Shown in pieces: positions 1 to 7,944 of a stretch of 64,000 bases of DNA. A model generated the notes under the pieces. That model saw nothing but the letters and a program-made list of their open reading frames with translations, was not told where the DNA came from and made no database searches. This stretch comes from Streptomyces sp. TRM68416 (lineage in GTDB: Bacteria; Actinomycetota; Actinomycetes; Streptomycetales; Streptomycetaceae). Numbering within the stretch: the first letter of the stretch is position 1; each line of letters opens with the position of its first letter. A program made the position numbers and the translations under genes. The stretch is taken from NCBI RefSeq assembly GCF_014596915.1, contig NZ_JACVWU010000023.1, forward strand, positions 62,001-126,000, given 5' to 3'.

Positions 1-78
1 GAGCAGGCCCCCCACCACTGTGATGTAGATGGGGAAAGCCTGCCCTGCGTCGCCGTACCGGTGGGCCTGTCGCTTCAG
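1..78 (-). CDS. TadE/TadG-like pilus protein, N-terminal fragment (cut by window edge)
   Basis: Only the N-terminus is in the window. The frame reads LKRQAHRYGDAGQAFPIYIT followed by a hydrophobic run, the pattern of TadG/TadE-like proteins in which a Gly-Gln-Ala-Phe-Pro motif precedes a single N-terminal membrane helix. It lies directly after the Flp pilin gene in the same direction, as expected for the last gene of a Tad operon. There is no ATG or GTG before the motif; the only plausible initiator is a CTG overlapping the pilin stop codon (CTGA), so the start is uncertain. Family assignment is inferred from this short segment and from context. Confidence 0.55.
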   Translation of the reverse strand, partial: MKRQAHRYGDAGQAFPIYITVVGGLL

Positions 79-251
79 CCGCCGATGACTTCGTTCACTT
101 GGTCCACAATCGCCGTGTAGATCGTGTTCCCGATATCCGTCCCCGTAATAGCCAACACAATCGCCACCACCACCGCGATGATCCCCAGGTACTCCACCGC
201 CGTCTGCCCCTTGTCCCCCAGGGCGGCGCGAGTCCTGATCCAGTGCTTCAT
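75..251 (-). CDS. flp: Flp-type pilin (class IVb prepilin), 58 aa
   Basis: This is a small pilin subunit for a Tad/Flp pilus. The 58-residue product has a short basic leader (MKHWIRTRAALGDKG), a prepilin-type junction G-QTAVEYLG with the conserved Glu-Tyr at +5/+6, then one hydrophobic helix, matching Flp prepilins in length and layout. A longer reading frame extends upstream, but the ATG at 251 has a GGAGGGG ribosome site a few bases before it and places the leader correctly, so I chose it. It sits at the end of the Tad operon, after the two-component genes. No prepilin peptidase (TadV-like) gene is visible in the window, so processing probably relies on a gene elsewhere. Confidence 0.85.
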   Translation of the reverse strand: MKHWIRTRAALGDKGQTAVEYLGIIAVVVAIVLAITGTDIGNTIYTAIVDQVNEVIGG

Positions 252-355
252 GGTGTTCCCCTCCGGTCGCGGCTGCGGTGGACGCACCGTAGGGCGGGGT
301 CCGGCGGGAGGCCGAGGGTCCGTGGGCCCAAATGGGGGCCCAAAGTCGGGCCATG

Positions 356-1150
356 TCAGGTCACCCCCAGCCACTTGGCGGCGGCTTGGGCGCGGCTGGT
401 GCTGTGGAGCTTGGCGAAGATGCGGTTGATGTGGTTCTTGACCGTCTTCTCGCTGATGAAGCAGGTGGCGGCGATTTGCTGGTTGGTCATGCCGGATGCG
501 ATGAGGTCCATGATCTCCGCCTCCCTTGCGCTGAGTTGGAATCGGAGCCTACTGGAGGACTGTCCCACAGGTGGTTGCATTTGCGAAAGAGGGTTGGCTG
601 GATTGAGGGGCGGAAGGGAGTGGTCCGTATGCTGTTGCGAATCTTCTGTCATCGGTGCCGCCGACTCGCCCGCTTGCCTGTCCCGGCGGAGTCTCGACAG
701 CAGGGCGCCCGCCGCGGTCGGGGTGAAGTGGGGGCGGCCCTGTTTGATGTCTCGGATCGCCTCGATCAGTTCGGGGACCGTGAACTCGCCGTGGACCAGG
801 TAGCCGTCGGCTCCCCTGCGCAGGGCCTCCTCGATGATCTGCGATTCGCCGGTGTACGTGAGCATCATGACCGGGGCGATTTCTACCAGGTGCGGGAGGG
901 CTGACAGGCCGTCTACTCCGGGCATGCGGACGTCCAGGAGGACGACGTCGGGACGGTGGCGTTGGGCCGCCTCGCAGGCCTCGCGGCCGTCCGCCGCCTC
1001 GGCTACGACGGTGATGTCCTCGCGGCCGGAGAGGAGGGCGGTGAGGCCCGCGCGGACGACCGGGTTGTCGTCCGCGATCACGATCCGGAGAGGGGTGACC
1101 GGAGTGGGTGGCGCGAGTTCCTCGAACGGGGTGCTCGGGGGCGGCTGCAT
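356..1150 (-). CDS. NarL/LuxR-family response regulator
   Basis: This is the DNA-binding partner of the adjacent histidine kinase. An N-terminal receiver domain (about residues 20-137) carries the acidic pair ADD at 26-28, the phospho-acceptor Asp73 in LLDVRMPG and a conserved Thr/Lys-side region. A poorly conserved linker follows, then a LuxR-type helix-turn-helix at about 200-264 (LSAREAEIMDLIASGMTNQQ and onward). The ATG at 1150 is 41 bases after the kinase stop codon, so the pair is co-transcribed. Its position between the pilus machinery and the pilin gene suggests that it controls pilus expression; that is inference. The reading frame continues upstream, but only as antisense-like Pro/Arg-rich translation within the kinase gene. 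Confidence 0.9.
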   Translation of the reverse strand: MQPPPSTPFEELAPPTPVTPLRIVIADDNPVVRAGLTALLSGREDITVVAEAADGREACEAAQRHRPDVVLLDVRMPGVDGLSALPHLVEIAPVMMLTYTGESQIIEEALRRGADGYLVHGEFTVPELIEAIRDIKQGRPHFTPTAAGALLSRLRRDRQAGESAAPMTEDSQQHTDHSLPPLNPANPLSQMQPPVGQSSSRLRFQLSAREAEIMDLIASGMTNQQIAATCFISEKTVKNHINRIFAKLHSTSRAQAAAKWLGVT

Positions 1151-1191
1151 GGGGCTGCTGCCTCCTCTCGGTCCGGTGTGGGGAGTCCGTG

Positions 1192-2667
1192 TCACGTCGT
1201 CGTGGGTGCGGTCAGTGCTGCCAGGGGGAGTTCTACGAGGACCTCCGTTCCGCGTGGGTGGTCGCCTCGGCCCATGCGGATGCGGGCGCCTACGGAAGCT
1301 GCGCGCTCGACCATGCCGAGCAGGCCGAAGTGTCCTGCCTTGCGGAGGTGTTCCAGGCTCGTGCCGGTGGGGAGGCCGCGGCCGTCGTCGTACACGCTGA
1401 TGCGGATCAGGTCGCCGTGGACTCCGGCGCGTACCTCCACATGGGTGGGGGATGCGTGGCGGTGTGCGTTCTCCATCGCTTCCGTGGCGATGGAGAGGAG
1501 GTGGCGGGCCACCGCGGGTGGGACGGGGGCGGGAGGGCTGGTTTGGTGGTAGGTCGTTCGGAGGCCGGTGCGGGTGGTGAAGTCCGTCGTGCGGGCCCGT
1601 AGTTCGGTGAAGAGGTCCGTGGTCGTGTGCGGGTCCGATTCCCGGCGCAGGTCTGCCAGGACCTCTCTCGACTCCGCCGCGGCCCTGCGGGTGGAGCGGG
1701 CCACCAGTTCCGCCTGTTGCTTGAGGAGGGCGGGGTTCGTGGGGGTGGCCGCCGCCGTCGCCACCAGGCCCTCCGCGGCCATCGTCACGCCGTAGAGGGT
1801 CTTGGCGACCGTGTCGTGCATCTCCCTTGCCAGGCGGGCGCGTTCGGCGGCCACCGCTTCCGCGACGGCGAGGCGGGCCTTCATGGCGGTCAGGGCGTGG
1901 GTCGCCTCGCCGAAACGGAGCATGAGGCCGCGCAGGGCCGAGCCGACCGCGCCGGTGATGACGCAGAAGCCGGGGAGGAGGAGTTTCTCCGCCAGCGTGG
2001 TGTCGGCGTCGGCGGTGGTCGCGTAGACGAGGAGGAGGATCAGGGACTGGAGGCTGGCGAAGGCGGCGGCGCCTCGGTAGCCGTAGACGATGCCGGCGAG
2101 GAGGGGGGTGCAGACGCTGACGTAGGCGAGGGGGGTGTCCGGGCCTGCGGAGATCAGGAGGAGGGAGCCGAAGAGGGTGTCCAGGGCCAGGAGGGTGGGG
2201 TGGCGCAGGAGGAGGGGGCCGAAGCGTTCCCAGTCTCTGAAGAGGGCGTAGGAGGCCATGAAGGTGACGACCACTGCCGCGCCTACCAGGCGGGTGCCCA
2301 GGCCGGGGGCGGCGTTGAGGAGGGCGACGGGGGCGGAGAGGGCGATCATGGCCAGGCGGAAGCCGAAGACCTGGCGGCACATCGCTTGTAGGGCGTTGAC
2401 CTGGAGGGTGAGTCCGGGTGCGGGTGCGGGTGCGGGTGTAGCGGGGGGTACCCGGCCTTCGGCCGGGTTTTCGTTCCCACCCGCACCACCCGTGCGGCTT
2501 TCGTGGTCGGGTGCGGGTGGCCCCTGTCGGGGCTGAGCACCATCGGCGGCCGCAGGCCGTCCCCGCAGAGGTGCCGCCGTCGTCGCCGCCGCCGCCGTCG
2601 CCGTCGTCGCCGCCATCGGCTCCACCGCCACCGCCCCCCGCTTCACCCTCACCCCGGTCACCCACAT
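1192..2667 (-). CDS. NarL-type sensor histidine kinase with disordered N-terminus
   Basis: This membrane sensor kinase phosphorylates the downstream response regulator. Residues 1-90 are Ala/Pro-rich and look disordered. About six membrane helices occupy 100-247. The HisKA_3 dimerisation box lies at 278-290 with His284 (AREMHDTV), and the HATPase domain follows with ENAHRH (400-405) and DDGRGL (427-432). The ATG at 2667 has a GGGGGAGGG ribosome site and starts 17 bases after tadC stops. The N-terminal extension is encoded by low-complexity DNA that includes a GC hairpin with a TTC loop and a T-run at 2451-2471, so a start nearer residue 85-96 cannot be excluded. The signal sensed is unknown. 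Confidence 0.88.
   Translation of the reverse strand: MWVTGVRVKRGAVAVEPMAATTATAAAATTAAPLRGRPAAADGAQPRQGPPAPDHESRTGGAGGNENPAEGRVPPATPAPAPAPGLTLQVNALQAMCRQVFGFRLAMIALSAPVALLNAAPGLGTRLVGAAVVVTFMASYALFRDWERFGPLLLRHPTLLALDTLFGSLLLISAGPDTPLAYVSVCTPLLAGIVYGYRGAAAFASLQSLILLLVYATTADADTTLAEKLLLPGFCVITGAVGSALRGLMLRFGEATHALTAMKARLAVAEAVAAERARLAREMHDTVAKTLYGVTMAAEGLVATAAATPTNPALLKQQAELVARSTRRAAAESREVLADLRRESDPHTTTDLFTELRARTTDFTTRTGLRTTYHQTSPPAPVPPAVARHLLSIATEAMENAHRHASPTHVEVRAGVHGDLIRISVYDDGRGLPTGTSLEHLRKAGHFGLLGMVERAASVGARIRMGRGDHPRGTEVLVELPLAALTAPTTT
2451..2471 (+). terminator. Terminator-like hairpin, antisense, inside the kinase N-terminus
   Basis: CCCGGCC-TTC-GGCCGGG followed by TTTT is a textbook intrinsic terminator on the plus strand, with a CTTCGG apex. 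It lies within the DNA encoding the disordered N-terminus of the sensor kinase and would act on transcripts antisense to the Tad operon. On the minus strand there is no T-run, so it should not terminate the operon itself. The structure is directly visible; its function is inferred. Confidence 0.45.
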
Positions 2668-2684
2668 CGCACTCGTCCCTCCCC

Positions 2685-3575
2685 CTACTCCCCCGTAATC
2701 GACCCGAAGTCGGTCCCCGACCCCAGGAGCAGCCCCGCGCCCAGCAGGATCATCGTTGCCGGGACCATGAAGGTGGTGATCATCATCGTGGCCTTGGGGA
2801 CTGCCCGGGCTGCCTTGCGCCGGGCGTTCTGGGCGTCGGTTCGGCGCATGTCCTTGGCCAGCGCGACCAGGGTGTCGACGATGGGTGCGCCCAGTTCCTC
2901 GCCCTGCTGCAATGCCGTGACGAACATCGCCACCTGCTCCGAGTCGTTGCGGCGCCGCAGCTCCGCGAAGGCCTGGCGGCGGCTCATTCCCAGGTCCATC
3001 TGGCGGAGGGTGATGCGGAGTTCGTCCGCCCAGGGGCCCTCGTAGCGCGACGCCACCCGCTCCAGGGCCTGGCGGAAGCCGAGTCCTGCGCTCACGACCA
3101 CCGCGAGGACGTCGAGGAAGTCCGGGAGGGTGCGTTCGATGACGTCCTTCCTGATCCGGATGGCCGACCAGATGCCGACCTCCGTCCAGAACGCGCCGAA
3201 GGCCAACAGCAGCAGCGCGACCAGGAACTGACCTCGCATCAGGAAGACCAGGAAGCCCACCGCGCCGAGGAAGCCGTATACCGCTCGGCGGGCCGCGTAG
3301 CGGTCGATGGTGAGGCCGCCGGGGTTGCCCGCCAGGTCGATCTTGCGGCGGTACTTGGCGACCTGCTTGGGGCCCATCAGCCGCAGCACCGCGGGGGCGT
3401 ACCGCATGCCCATCCGGTCGACGACGGAGTCCACGGCGCCGGTCCTGGTGGCGCCGACCTCCAGGGCCAGGGCCAGGTCGTCGGGCAGTTTCGCGTCGGC
3501 GCGGTACATGCGGACGCCCGCGAAGACGCCCCACACTCCGAGGCCCATCAGCAGGGCCAGCAGCAGAGCAACCAC
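2685..3575 (-). CDS. tadC: Tad pilus inner-membrane platform protein TadC
   Basis: This is a type II secretion system F-domain protein that forms the membrane platform of the Tad pilus together with TadB. The 296-residue product has an N-terminal membrane helix (2-22), a pair of helices around 100-138, a cytoplasmic GspF-like domain with the FLDVLAVVVSAGLGFRQALE segment typical of the family, and a C-terminal helix (260-285). It begins 14 bases after tadB ends, in the fixed tadA-tadB-tadC order of these operons. Length and order match actinobacterial TadC proteins. Confidence 0.88.
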   Translation of the reverse strand: MVALLLALLMGLGVWGVFAGVRMYRADAKLPDDLALALEVGATRTGAVDSVVDRMGMRYAPAVLRLMGPKQVAKYRRKIDLAGNPGGLTIDRYAARRAVYGFLGAVGFLVFLMRGQFLVALLLLAFGAFWTEVGIWSAIRIRKDVIERTLPDFLDVLAVVVSAGLGFRQALERVASRYEGPWADELRITLRQMDLGMSRRQAFAELRRRNDSEQVAMFVTALQQGEELGAPIVDTLVALAKDMRRTDAQNARRKAARAVPKATMMITTFMVPATMILLGAGLLLGSGTDFGSITGE

Positions 3576-3589
3576 GTCAGCCTCCCCCC

Positions 3590-4534
3590 TCAGACGTCGA
3601 TCCGTGACAGGCGGCGGATCATGACGAAGCCGACCGCGTACAGCGCGAAGGCGACGATCACCGCCATCTGGCCCGCCGGGGAGCCGGTCATGCGGTCCAG
3701 CGCGCCGTCCTTCACGCCGTTCATGAGGAAGAGCGAGCCGATGCCCAGCGCGGGGACCGCGTACGAGGTCATGCTCACCTGGGAGAGCTGGGTGCGGATC
3801 TCCCGGCGGGTCTCCTTGCGCTCCTCCAGGGTCTCGGTCAGGTTGCGCAGGGCGCTGACGACCTGGCCGCCCGCCCTGTTGGACAGGACCAGGGTCGTCA
3901 CCAGCACCACGAGCTCACGCGAGGGCAGCCGGTCCGCCAGTTCACCCAGCGCGTCGTCCATCGAGGCGCCGATGGCCAACTGGTTGGCCACCTTGCCCAG
4001 TTCCTCGCCCGCCGGGGCTTCCAGCTCCTCCGCCGCCATGCCGATGGCCGTGCGCAGGGCGAGGCCCGCCTGGGTGGCGTTGGCCAGGATGCGGGCGAGT
4101 TCGGGGAGTTGGTTGATGAAGCGTTCGATGCGCTTTTGGCGCTGCCAGTTGAGGAACTGTACGGCCACCCAGATGCCGAGGAGTCCGGCGATCGGGCCGA
4201 AGAAGGGGGCCAGGGTGGCCTGGCCGATCAGCCACAGGCCGGCGACCGCCGCGAGCATGTAGACGAAGAACTCGCCAGGGGTGACGTCCAGGCCCGTCGC
4301 GGCGAGGCGCAGTTCGAGTTTCCGGCCCAGTCGGGTACGGCGGAGTCGGCGGTCCAGGTTGTGGAAGCGGCGTCGGCGGCCGGGGCCGGTGATCTGGCCG
4401 GCTGCCGTGAGCCGCTCGACCAGGGCCTGGCGCTGGGCCCGGCCCATGGCGTAGGCGTGCAGGCCGGCCACGGCGAGGACACAGGTCAGCAGGGTGATGC
4501 CGGTGGTGAGCGTGATGAGCGTCTGGAGTTCCAT
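3590..4534 (-). CDS. tadB: Tad pilus inner-membrane platform protein TadB
   Basis: This is the second GspF-type platform subunit of the Tad pilus. The 314-residue protein has an N-terminal helix (6-28), a basic cytoplasmic stretch (RRRRFHNLDRRLRRTRLGRK), a membrane pair at about 90-125, the F-domain with ARILANATQAGLALRTAIGM, and two C-terminal helices. It starts 10 bases after the ATPase gene and precedes tadC, so the three are one translational unit. A partner role with the ATPase is established for the family; nothing unusual is visible here. Confidence 0.88.
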   Translation of the reverse strand: MELQTLITLTTGITLLTCVLAVAGLHAYAMGRAQRQALVERLTAAGQITGPGRRRRFHNLDRRLRRTRLGRKLELRLAATGLDVTPGEFFVYMLAAVAGLWLIGQATLAPFFGPIAGLLGIWVAVQFLNWQRQKRIERFINQLPELARILANATQAGLALRTAIGMAAEELEAPAGEELGKVANQLAIGASMDDALGELADRLPSRELVVLVTTLVLSNRAGGQVVSALRNLTETLEERKETRREIRTQLSQVSMTSYAVPALGIGSLFLMNGVKDGALDRMTGSPAGQMAVIVAFALYAVGFVMIRRLSRIDV

Positions 4535-4544
4535 CGGTTCCTCC

Positions 4545-5882
4545 CTACCTGGCCGTCCGGAGGGCCAACTGCCCCGCGGACTGCGCGACGCCGAAGGCCT
4601 GCGGTACCGGCTGGTTCGCCATGTAGAGGCGGTCGGCGGTACGGCGTGGGAGCGGGAAGTACTCGAAGGTGCCGTGGACGCGGCCGTCCGCCGCCATGGG
4701 GCGGGCGTGGAAGCGGGCGACGGTGGCCAGCCGGTACGGTTCGCCGCCGTGGCTGTCGAGGACGGCGATCTCGGTGATGCGGCGGGCGCCGTCGGGGAAG
4801 CGGGTGAGCTGGATGATGACGTCGACGGCGCTGTTGATCTGGTCGTGCAGGGCCTCGAAGGGGACCTCGACGTCGGACATGGAGGCGAGGGTCTTCAGCC
4901 GCATCAGGGCGTCCTCGGTGCTGTTGGCGTGCACGGTGGCGAGGGAGCCGTCGTGGCCGGTGGACATCGCCTGGAGCATGTCCAGCGACTCGCCTCCGCG
5001 GACCTCTCCGACGACGATCCGGTCGGGGCGCATCCGCAGGGAGTTGCGGACCAGGTCGCGGATGGTGACCCGGCCCTGGCCCTCGACGTTCGGGGGGCGG
5101 GACTCCAGGCGGATCACATGGCCCTGCTGGAGCTGGAGTTCGGCGGAGTCCTCGATGGTGATGATGCGTTCGACCTCGGGGATGAGGCCGGACAGGGCGT
5201 TCAGGAGCGTGGTCTTGCCGGTGCCCGTCGCGCCCGAGACGATGATGTTGAACTTCGCCTGTACGAGTCCGGCCAGCAGATACACCATGTGTTCGTCCAG
5301 GGAGCCCAGGCCGACCATCTCGTGGAGGGTGAAGGAGCGGGGGAAGCGGCGGATGGTGAGGGTGGCGCCGGTCAGGGACAGGGGCGGGATGATGACGTTC
5401 ACCCGCTCGCCGGAGGGCAGGCGCGCGTCCACCATCGGGTTGGACTCGTCGACGCGCCGGTTCACCGTCGACACGATCCGCTCGATGGTCTGCATCAGCT
5501 GGTCGTGGGAGGGGAAGCGGAGCGGCAGTTGTTCCACTCGGCCGGCCCGTTCGACGAAGATGGCGTCGGGGCCGTTGACCATGATCTCGGTGATGGAGGC
5601 GTCCTCCAGGAGGGGTTCGAGGATGCCGAGGCCGAGCGCCTCGTCGACCACCCGGCGGATCAGCTGGGAGCGCTCGACGGTGGACAGCACCGGGCCCTCG
5701 CGGCTGATGATGTGGCCGAGGACGCGCTCCAGCCGGGCCCGGCGCTCGGCGGCGGCCAGCGCGCTCATCTCCGCGAGGTCGATCTCCTCCAGGAGCTTGG
5801 CACGGTAGGAGGAGACCAGGTGGCCGTCCTCGCCCCGACTGCCGTTCTCCTCGGGCAGGTTGATGCGTGAACGCAGGCTCAT
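4545..5882 (-). CDS. tadA: Tad pilus assembly/retraction ATPase TadA (CpaF)
   Basis: This is a secretion ATPase of the GspE/CpaF class that powers Flp pilus assembly at the cytoplasmic face. The 445-residue protein has an N-terminal domain to about 140, the Arg-containing segment before the core, Walker A GATGTGKTT at 217-225, Asp and His boxes, and Walker B-like IVVGEVRGGE near 295. Its ATG overlaps the stop codon of the tadE gene before it (ATGA), showing translational coupling. Length and motifs are those of a complete, functional CpaF. Confidence 0.93.
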   Translation of the reverse strand: MSLRSRINLPEENGSRGEDGHLVSSYRAKLLEEIDLAEMSALAAAERRARLERVLGHIISREGPVLSTVERSQLIRRVVDEALGLGILEPLLEDASITEIMVNGPDAIFVERAGRVEQLPLRFPSHDQLMQTIERIVSTVNRRVDESNPMVDARLPSGERVNVIIPPLSLTGATLTIRRFPRSFTLHEMVGLGSLDEHMVYLLAGLVQAKFNIIVSGATGTGKTTLLNALSGLIPEVERIITIEDSAELQLQQGHVIRLESRPPNVEGQGRVTIRDLVRNSLRMRPDRIVVGEVRGGESLDMLQAMSTGHDGSLATVHANSTEDALMRLKTLASMSDVEVPFEALHDQINSAVDVIIQLTRFPDGARRITEIAVLDSHGGEPYRLATVARFHARPMAADGRVHGTFEYFPLPRRTADRLYMANQPVPQAFGVAQSAGQLALRTAR

Positions 5883-6286
5883 TCGGGTGCTCCTCCCGCG
5901 TCGAGCGGCATCGTGGCCGACTTGGTGGCGTCGCCGAAGTCCCAGCCGGGGACGACGGACGGGATGACGATGCTCGCGGTGACCCGTACCTCGTCGCCGA
6001 GTCGCGCGCTGGTGCAGCCGGTGCCGTCGGCCAGCCAGCTGCTGACGGCGGCCTTGCAGTCCTGGGCGTAGGGGCCGTCGAGCGAGGCGCTGCGCGCGCC
6101 GGTGCGGGCGGCGGTGCCGGCCTGCTGGGCGGTGTAGGCGACGAGTCCGATCTGTACGGCGGCCATGGCGACGAGGATCAGGATGGGGATGAAGCCGAGG
6201 TACTCGATGGCCACTTGGCCGCGGTCACGCCGGTGGTTACGGTCGCGTCGGTCACGCCGGTCGCGGTCATGGTGTCCGTACGTCAT
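5879..6286 (-). CDS. tadE: TadE-like pseudopilin 1
   Basis: This is a minor pilin-like protein of the Tad system. The 135-residue product has a very basic leader (residues 1-22, repeated Asp-Arg-Arg), the prepilin-like junction RGQVAIEYLG, one N-terminal hydrophobic helix (29-52) and a small extracytoplasmic domain containing a Cys pair (77 and 91). I chose the ATG at 6286, which overlaps the stop of the second tadE gene; the longer upstream frame is an out-of-frame shadow of neighbouring genes. TadE/TadF pairs normally support pilus assembly or stability, and the double gene here fits that. Confidence 0.85.
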   Translation of the reverse strand: MTYGHHDRDRRDRRDRNHRRDRGQVAIEYLGFIPILILVAMAAVQIGLVAYTAQQAGTAARTGARSASLDGPYAQDCKAAVSSWLADGTGCTSARLGDEVRVTASIVIPSVVPGWDFGDATKSATMPLDAGGAPE

Positions 6287-6708
6287 CTCGGTCCCCCCTC
6301 CTCGATCACGGCGCCCGCGTGCCCGTCGACCTGGAAGGGGAAGCCGATCGCGCCGGGGAAGAGGACCGGCACCTCCAAGTGGACGTCGGCCGTGACCAGT
6401 CCGCCGCTCTCGCCGCAGTTCACCTGGGCACCGCCCTCCCACGCGCCCGGCAGGTGCCTCAGCCCCGCCTCCTGGCAGGCGCCCTGCCGGTCCTCGGCCG
6501 CCGTCCCCGCCCGTGCCGCCATGTCGGCAGCGTTCCCCGCGAGCGTGAACGTGTACCCCACCAGCACGCACTGCCACAGCAGCACCAGCGTGAGGATGAT
6601 CAGCGGGGTCATGCCGAGGAACTCGATGGTGACCTGGCCCCGGTCGCGTCTCGGCGCAAGCGCACGCGCCCGCCGGTTCGTTCCCTGCCGCCCCCCACAC
6701 CCACTCAT
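6283..6708 (-). CDS. TadE-like pseudopilin 2
   Basis: This is the second TadE/TadF-type pseudopilin, 141 residues. It has a Gly/Arg-rich leader, the junction RGQVTIEFLG, a hydrophobic helix (about 34-57) and a periplasm-facing domain with two Cys residues. It overlaps its neighbours by 4 bases at both ends (with the CpaE gene at 6705-6708 and with the first tadE at 6283-6286), so it is tightly coupled in the operon. It is related to the preceding pseudopilin in design but differs in the mature part, consistent with a heteromeric TadE-TadF pair. Confidence 0.83.
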   Translation of the reverse strand: MSGCGGRQGTNRRARALAPRRDRGQVTIEFLGMTPLIILTLVLLWQCVLVGYTFTLAGNAADMAARAGTAAEDRQGACQEAGLRHLPGAWEGGAQVNCGESGGLVTADVHLEVPVLFPGAIGFPFQVDGHAGAVIEEGGPR

Positions 6709-7937
6709 CCCCCGCCCTCCTTCCGCCTCCGAAAGGCCGCCCGTCCGGCCCTGCGGTCGACCGCGCCGGCCTTCACCAGCCCCAGCTCCCCCGCCAGCGC
6801 CCACAGTGCCTGCTTCACGGTGCTCTTGTTGTCCAGTTCGTGCAGGCGCCCCGCGTCCACCACGCCCTGGAGTTCCTTGAAGGCAGCCGGTACCGGCGTC
6901 CCCGCCACCGCCGTGCCGGTGATCTTCTGGATCAGCGCCGGCTGGATCTCGGTGCCGCGGGTGTGGCGGTTGACGACGACCGTGGTCTCCTCGGCCTTGC
7001 GGATCTGGAGGCGGTCCCACATGCGTACGGCGCGTTTGGCGCCGCGGACGGCGACCACGTCCGGCGTGGTGACCAGCAGGGCCGTGTCGGCCATCTCCAC
7101 GACGGCGGCTCCGGCGCCGCTGATCTGGGCGCCGCAGTCGACGACGACCACCTCGTAGCGGGTGCGCAGGGCGCTGACGATGCCCCGGGCGGCGCGCTCG
7201 GTGACCTCTTCGCCGCGTTCGCCCTCGCCGGGGGCGAGCAGCAGGGCGAGCCCGGTGTCGTGGCGGAAGACGGCGTCGGCGAGGACGCGGGGGGTGATGT
7301 CGGTGATGGTGGCGAGGTCGACGACGGAGCGGCGGAACTGGACGTCCAGGTAGGAGGCGATGTCGCCGGTCTGGAGGTCGAGGTCGACGAGGGCGGTGGA
7401 GCGGCCGGAGGCCTGGGCGGCGAGGGCGAGTTGGACGGAGACAACGGTGGCACCGGTGCCGCCCTTGGCGCCGTTGACGGAGACGACGGTGCCGCCGACT
7501 CCGGTGTACACCTCGATGGCGCCGCCGAGATGGCGCCTGACGCCCGCGGACCACTGGGCGACCGCCTGGACGCGGCTGGCGAGTTCCTCGTAGTTGAGGG
7601 GGAGGGCCACGAGGCCGCGGGCGCCGTAGTCCATGGCGGCCTGGAAGAGGCCGGGGGAGGCGTCGGAGGTGACGAGGATGACGCCGACGGCCGGGAAGCG
7701 CAGGGCGACTTCGCGGATGAGTTCCAGGGCGGGGACGGGGCCGATCCGCTCGTGCACGACCACGACCTCGGGCAGTTCGTCGACGGACTCGGCGGCGAGG
7801 CGGGCGAGGGTGTCGACGAGCTGGGTGGAGTCGACCACGGGGGCGATCGGCTCGGCGTCCGGGAGCTGGCTGAGCAGGGTCGTCACGGAGCGGACCGCGT
7901 CCGCGTCGCCGACCGCCGGGAGGATCCTCGTGGGCAT
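6705..7937 (-). CDS. CpaE/TadZ-family pilus localisation ATPase
   Basis: This is a MinD/ParA-like protein that positions the Tad apparatus at the membrane. The 410-residue protein has an atypical receiver domain at about 1-135 (VVVVHERIGPVPALELIREV, no clear phospho-Asp pocket), then a P-loop domain starting VSVNGAKGGTGATVVS. The ParA signature Lys (KGG) is kept but the Walker Lys is replaced by Ala, as seen in other TadZ-type deviants. LVDLDLQTGD and VVVDCGAQ are the switch and Walker B-like strands. The ATG at 7937 lies 7 bases after the cpaB stop. ATPase activity may be weak or absent; that is inference. Confidence 0.85.
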   Translation of the reverse strand: MPTRILPAVGDADAVRSVTTLLSQLPDAEPIAPVVDSTQLVDTLARLAAESVDELPEVVVVHERIGPVPALELIREVALRFPAVGVILVTSDASPGLFQAAMDYGARGLVALPLNYEELASRVQAVAQWSAGVRRHLGGAIEVYTGVGGTVVSVNGAKGGTGATVVSVQLALAAQASGRSTALVDLDLQTGDIASYLDVQFRRSVVDLATITDITPRVLADAVFRHDTGLALLLAPGEGERGEEVTERAARGIVSALRTRYEVVVVDCGAQISGAGAAVVEMADTALLVTTPDVVAVRGAKRAVRMWDRLQIRKAEETTVVVNRHTRGTEIQPALIQKITGTAVAGTPVPAAFKELQGVVDAGRLHELDNKSTVKQALWALAGELGLVKAGAVDRRAGRAAFRRRKEGGG

Positions 7938-7944
7938 GGGCCTC

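Noticed and set aside
4494-5870. Long plus-strand open frames opposite tadA and other genes
   Set aside because: They are mirror frames of well-supported genes on the other strand, with no family match and atypical composition.
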